Shown here piece after piece: positions 5,416 through 6,531 of a stretch of 6,531 nucleotides of DNA (position 1 is the stretch's first letter; every line of letters begins with the position of its first letter). The DNA lies in contig PLEU01000206.1 of assembly GCA_003136515.1 (NCBI GenBank), positions 568 to 7,098 of the forward strand, written 5' to 3'. Both the position numbers and the translations under genes were made by a program. The notes below the pieces were generated by a model. The model was not told where the DNA came from. It saw only the letters and a program-made list of their open reading frames with translations, and made no database searches. The stretch is from Spartobacteria bacterium (GTDB taxonomy: Bacteria; Verrucomicrobiota; Verrucomicrobiae; Chthoniobacterales; UBA6821).

Positions 5416-6075
5416 GAGCCACCGCAACGCCGGATTGAGACGCTTCTGCCACGAAGCCGATGTGTGCGATCCACCGGGAATTCTGGTGATCCTGAACTCT
5501 CTTTCGTCACACCATCCTTTGCCACGCAAAATCCCTCCAAGGTCCCGGTGATAAGGTTCATAACACTCGTCGATGCCAAGGGTGCCATAGTCGCAATAAA
5601 GACGGACACCACTGGGCAGCGACAGCCGATCTTCCAGGCTGCGCAACGCCCGCGAGTGGATGGGTGGAGCTTCCTCAAACCCTTCAAACGAAGAGGAGAG
5701 GCAGGCAGCCGCGCCAAAAACCTCCGGATGATCGAGCAGCGCCTCCAAGGCGGGGATAGCCCAATGTCCTGTTCCCGCAATCCAGCGGGCACTAGGTGTC
5801 TCAAGCAGTCGATAACGAGATGCAATCACGGCAACGATCTCTGCCGGATCCGGAATAGTTCCGGTTGCAAGTTCAGGCGAAATCCCGGCGACGAGGAACT
5901 CCGGGACTACGCCCTCGGCATTCAGAGCAGCCAAACCTGCGGCTGCTTCAAGATCCCCCAAGGAGAGCAGCAGAGGATAGCGGTGCGATGGACGTACACC
6001 ATAGCCGGCCGGGAGAAAAAGGTGGAGTCCCACACCACCGGCATCAATCGTTTCCATAGAACTCTGCATTTCCAA
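5398..6075 (-). CDS. Alpha/beta-hydrolase-fold protein (enterochelin-esterase-like), probably without its nucleophile
   Basis: 225 residues from TTG at 6075, which has AGGA six bases upstream; in-frame ATGs at 6069 and 6057 are alternatives. The C-terminal half fits the esterase-D/enterochelin-esterase-like group: HPEVFGAAACLSSSF after the nucleophile elbow, LYCDYGTLGIDECYEPY carrying the acid region (Asp162 or Asp169), and IPGGSHTSASWQKRL with the catalytic-type His204. The elbow, usually G-S-S-M-G-G, here reads G-T-G-H-W-A (residues 101-106), so the nucleophile serine position is Gly103. The N-terminal half is shortened compared with relatives, and no signal peptide is seen. The frame is intact and the rest of the fold is kept, so this is more likely a non-catalytic relative than a decaying gene. 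Function is unknown. It converges with the DUF6580 gene (4-base overlap) and diverges from metH. Confidence 0.83.
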   Translation of the reverse strand: MEMQSSMETIDAGGVGLHLFLPAGYGVRPSHRYPLLLSLGDLEAAAGLAALNAEGVVPEFLVAGISPELATGTIPDPAEIVAVIASRYRLLETPSARWIAGTGHWAIPALEALLDHPEVFGAAACLSSSFEGFEEAPPIHSRALRSLEDRLSLPSGVRLYCDYGTLGIDECYEPYHRDLGGILRGKGWCDEREFRITRIPGGSHTSASWQKRLNPALRWLASRHN

Positions 6076-6126
6076 ACGCTATCCTGACGGCCAGCATTCT
6101 CCAATTCCTTCTATCGCCTTCTGATC
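6076..6126. promoter_or_regulatory. Divergent intergenic region between the hydrolase gene and metH
   Basis: Only 51 bases separate the two divergent start codons, so promoters for both genes must lie here or reach into the coding regions. I see no confident -35/-10 pair and no riboswitch-like structure. AGGA on the minus strand (6082-6085) is a plausible Shine-Dalgarno for the TTG start at 6075. The metH ATG has none. Confidence 0.4.
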
Positions 6127-6531
6127 ATGCCCACATCACTTCCAGAGCACCCTTCCGCTTCCGCGCTTCGCGAGCTTTTTGCACGCCGTATTACCATTCT
6201 TGACGGGGCGATGGGTACGATGATCCAACAACATCCCCTGACAGAAGCCGATTTCCGCGGTGAGCGCTTTAAGAATCACGGCCACGATCTCAAGGGTAAC
6301 AACGACCTGCTCTCCATCACACGTCCTGATGTAATCAAGGGTATTCACCGCTCCTACTTCGAGGCGGGTTCCGACCTCGTCGAGACCAATACTTTCAGCT
6401 CCACCACGATATCTCAGGCCGACTATGCGCTGGAGGATGCCGTTCGCGAGATCAACCTTGCCGGAGCGAATTTGGCGCGCCAGGCGGCGCAGGAGTTCAT
6501 GGCGGACAAACCGGGGAGGCAAGTTTTTGTG
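6127..6531 (+). CDS. metH: Cobalamin-dependent methionine synthase MetH, N-terminal part (3' truncated)
   Basis: The frame starts at ATG 6127 and stays open for 135 codons to the window edge. The translation contains [14 protein letters not shown] (22-35), [11 protein letters not shown] (38-48), [17 protein letters not shown] (53-69), [20 protein letters not shown] (72-91) and ISQADYALE (94-102). This is the start of the homocysteine-binding barrel of MetH, nearly motif for motif. The enzyme moves a methyl group from 5-methyltetrahydrofolate through cobalamin to homocysteine. Full proteins are about 1200 residues, so the zinc-ligand cysteines, folate, B12 and reactivation domains lie outside the window. 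A stand-alone homocysteine-binding module cannot be excluded, but [11 protein letters not shown] and GNNDLL favour MetH. The gene diverges from the hydrolase gene. Confidence 0.93.
   Translation, partial: MPTSLPEHPSASALRELFARRITILDGAMGTMIQQHPLTEADFRGERFKNHGHDLKGNNDLLSITRPDVIKGIHRSYFEAGSDLVETNTFSSTTISQADYALEDAVREINLAGANLARQAAQEFMADKPGRQVFV

Noticed and set aside
5013..5825. Minus-strand open frame of 270 codons across the DUF6580 gene and the hydrolase gene
   Set aside because: It overlaps two genes with clear family patterns in other frames, and its translation resembles nothing.
5314..6087. Plus-strand open frame of 257 codons opposite the hydrolase
   Set aside because: The minus-strand reading has strong esterase-family motifs; the plus reading is Arg/Gln/Pro-rich and has no motif.
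6136..6522. Minus-strand open frame of 128 codons
   Set aside because: It is antisense to metH, whose reading is unmistakable.
1..6531. tRNA or rRNA genes, CRISPR arrays, transposases or attachment sites
   Set aside because: None were seen by eye: no regular spaced repeats, no transposase motifs and no tRNA-like T-loop/acceptor arrangement.

Overview
The window looks like a chromosomal piece of a Verrucomicrobiota-type bacterium. The pointers are two proteins with PEP-CTERM sorting tails, a prepilin-type pseudopilin in the same operon, an Ffh with an FtsY-like Asn in its P-loop, and almost no Shine-Dalgarno sequences in front of ATG starts. The lineage call is inference; no rRNA or other decisive marker is present.

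Left part (1-2331), housekeeping, all on the + strand. It opens with the 3' end of a YyaL/SPATA20-type thioredoxin-domain protein. Twelve bases later comes ffh (SRP GTPase), which overlaps rpsP (ribosomal protein bS16) by 10 bases. A small KH-domain protein (KhpA/YlqC type) follows. This is the start of the widespread ffh-rpsP-khpA-rimM-trmD-rplS cluster, but rimM, trmD and rplS are not here.

Middle part (2332-5401). A 197-base gap with a G-rich stretch and a perfect 10-bp inverted repeat over a start codon leads into a tight four-gene + strand operon: two different PEP-CTERM surface proteins, a pseudopilin-like protein, and a DUF6580-type multi-pass membrane protein. The pseudopilin is best read from a CTG start that overlaps the previous stop and has a GAGG Shine-Dalgarno sequence. 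An ATG further in would lose its prepilin signal.

Right part (5398-6531). A minus-strand alpha/beta-hydrolase of the enterochelin-esterase-like group converges on the operon with a 4-base overlap. Its nucleophile serine appears to be replaced by glycine. Divergent from it is the 5' end of metH (cobalamin-dependent methionine synthase), which runs off the window.

Working hypothesis (inference): the four-gene operon is a surface capture and uptake locus, possibly for cobalamin. The second PEP-CTERM protein has a pattern resembling DUF4430/transcobalamin-like proteins. The first resembles surface proteins I associate with B12 loci. DUF6580 proteins look like transport components, and metH, a B12 user, lies close by. 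No canonical cobalamin riboswitch could be recognised, so the substrate is unproven.
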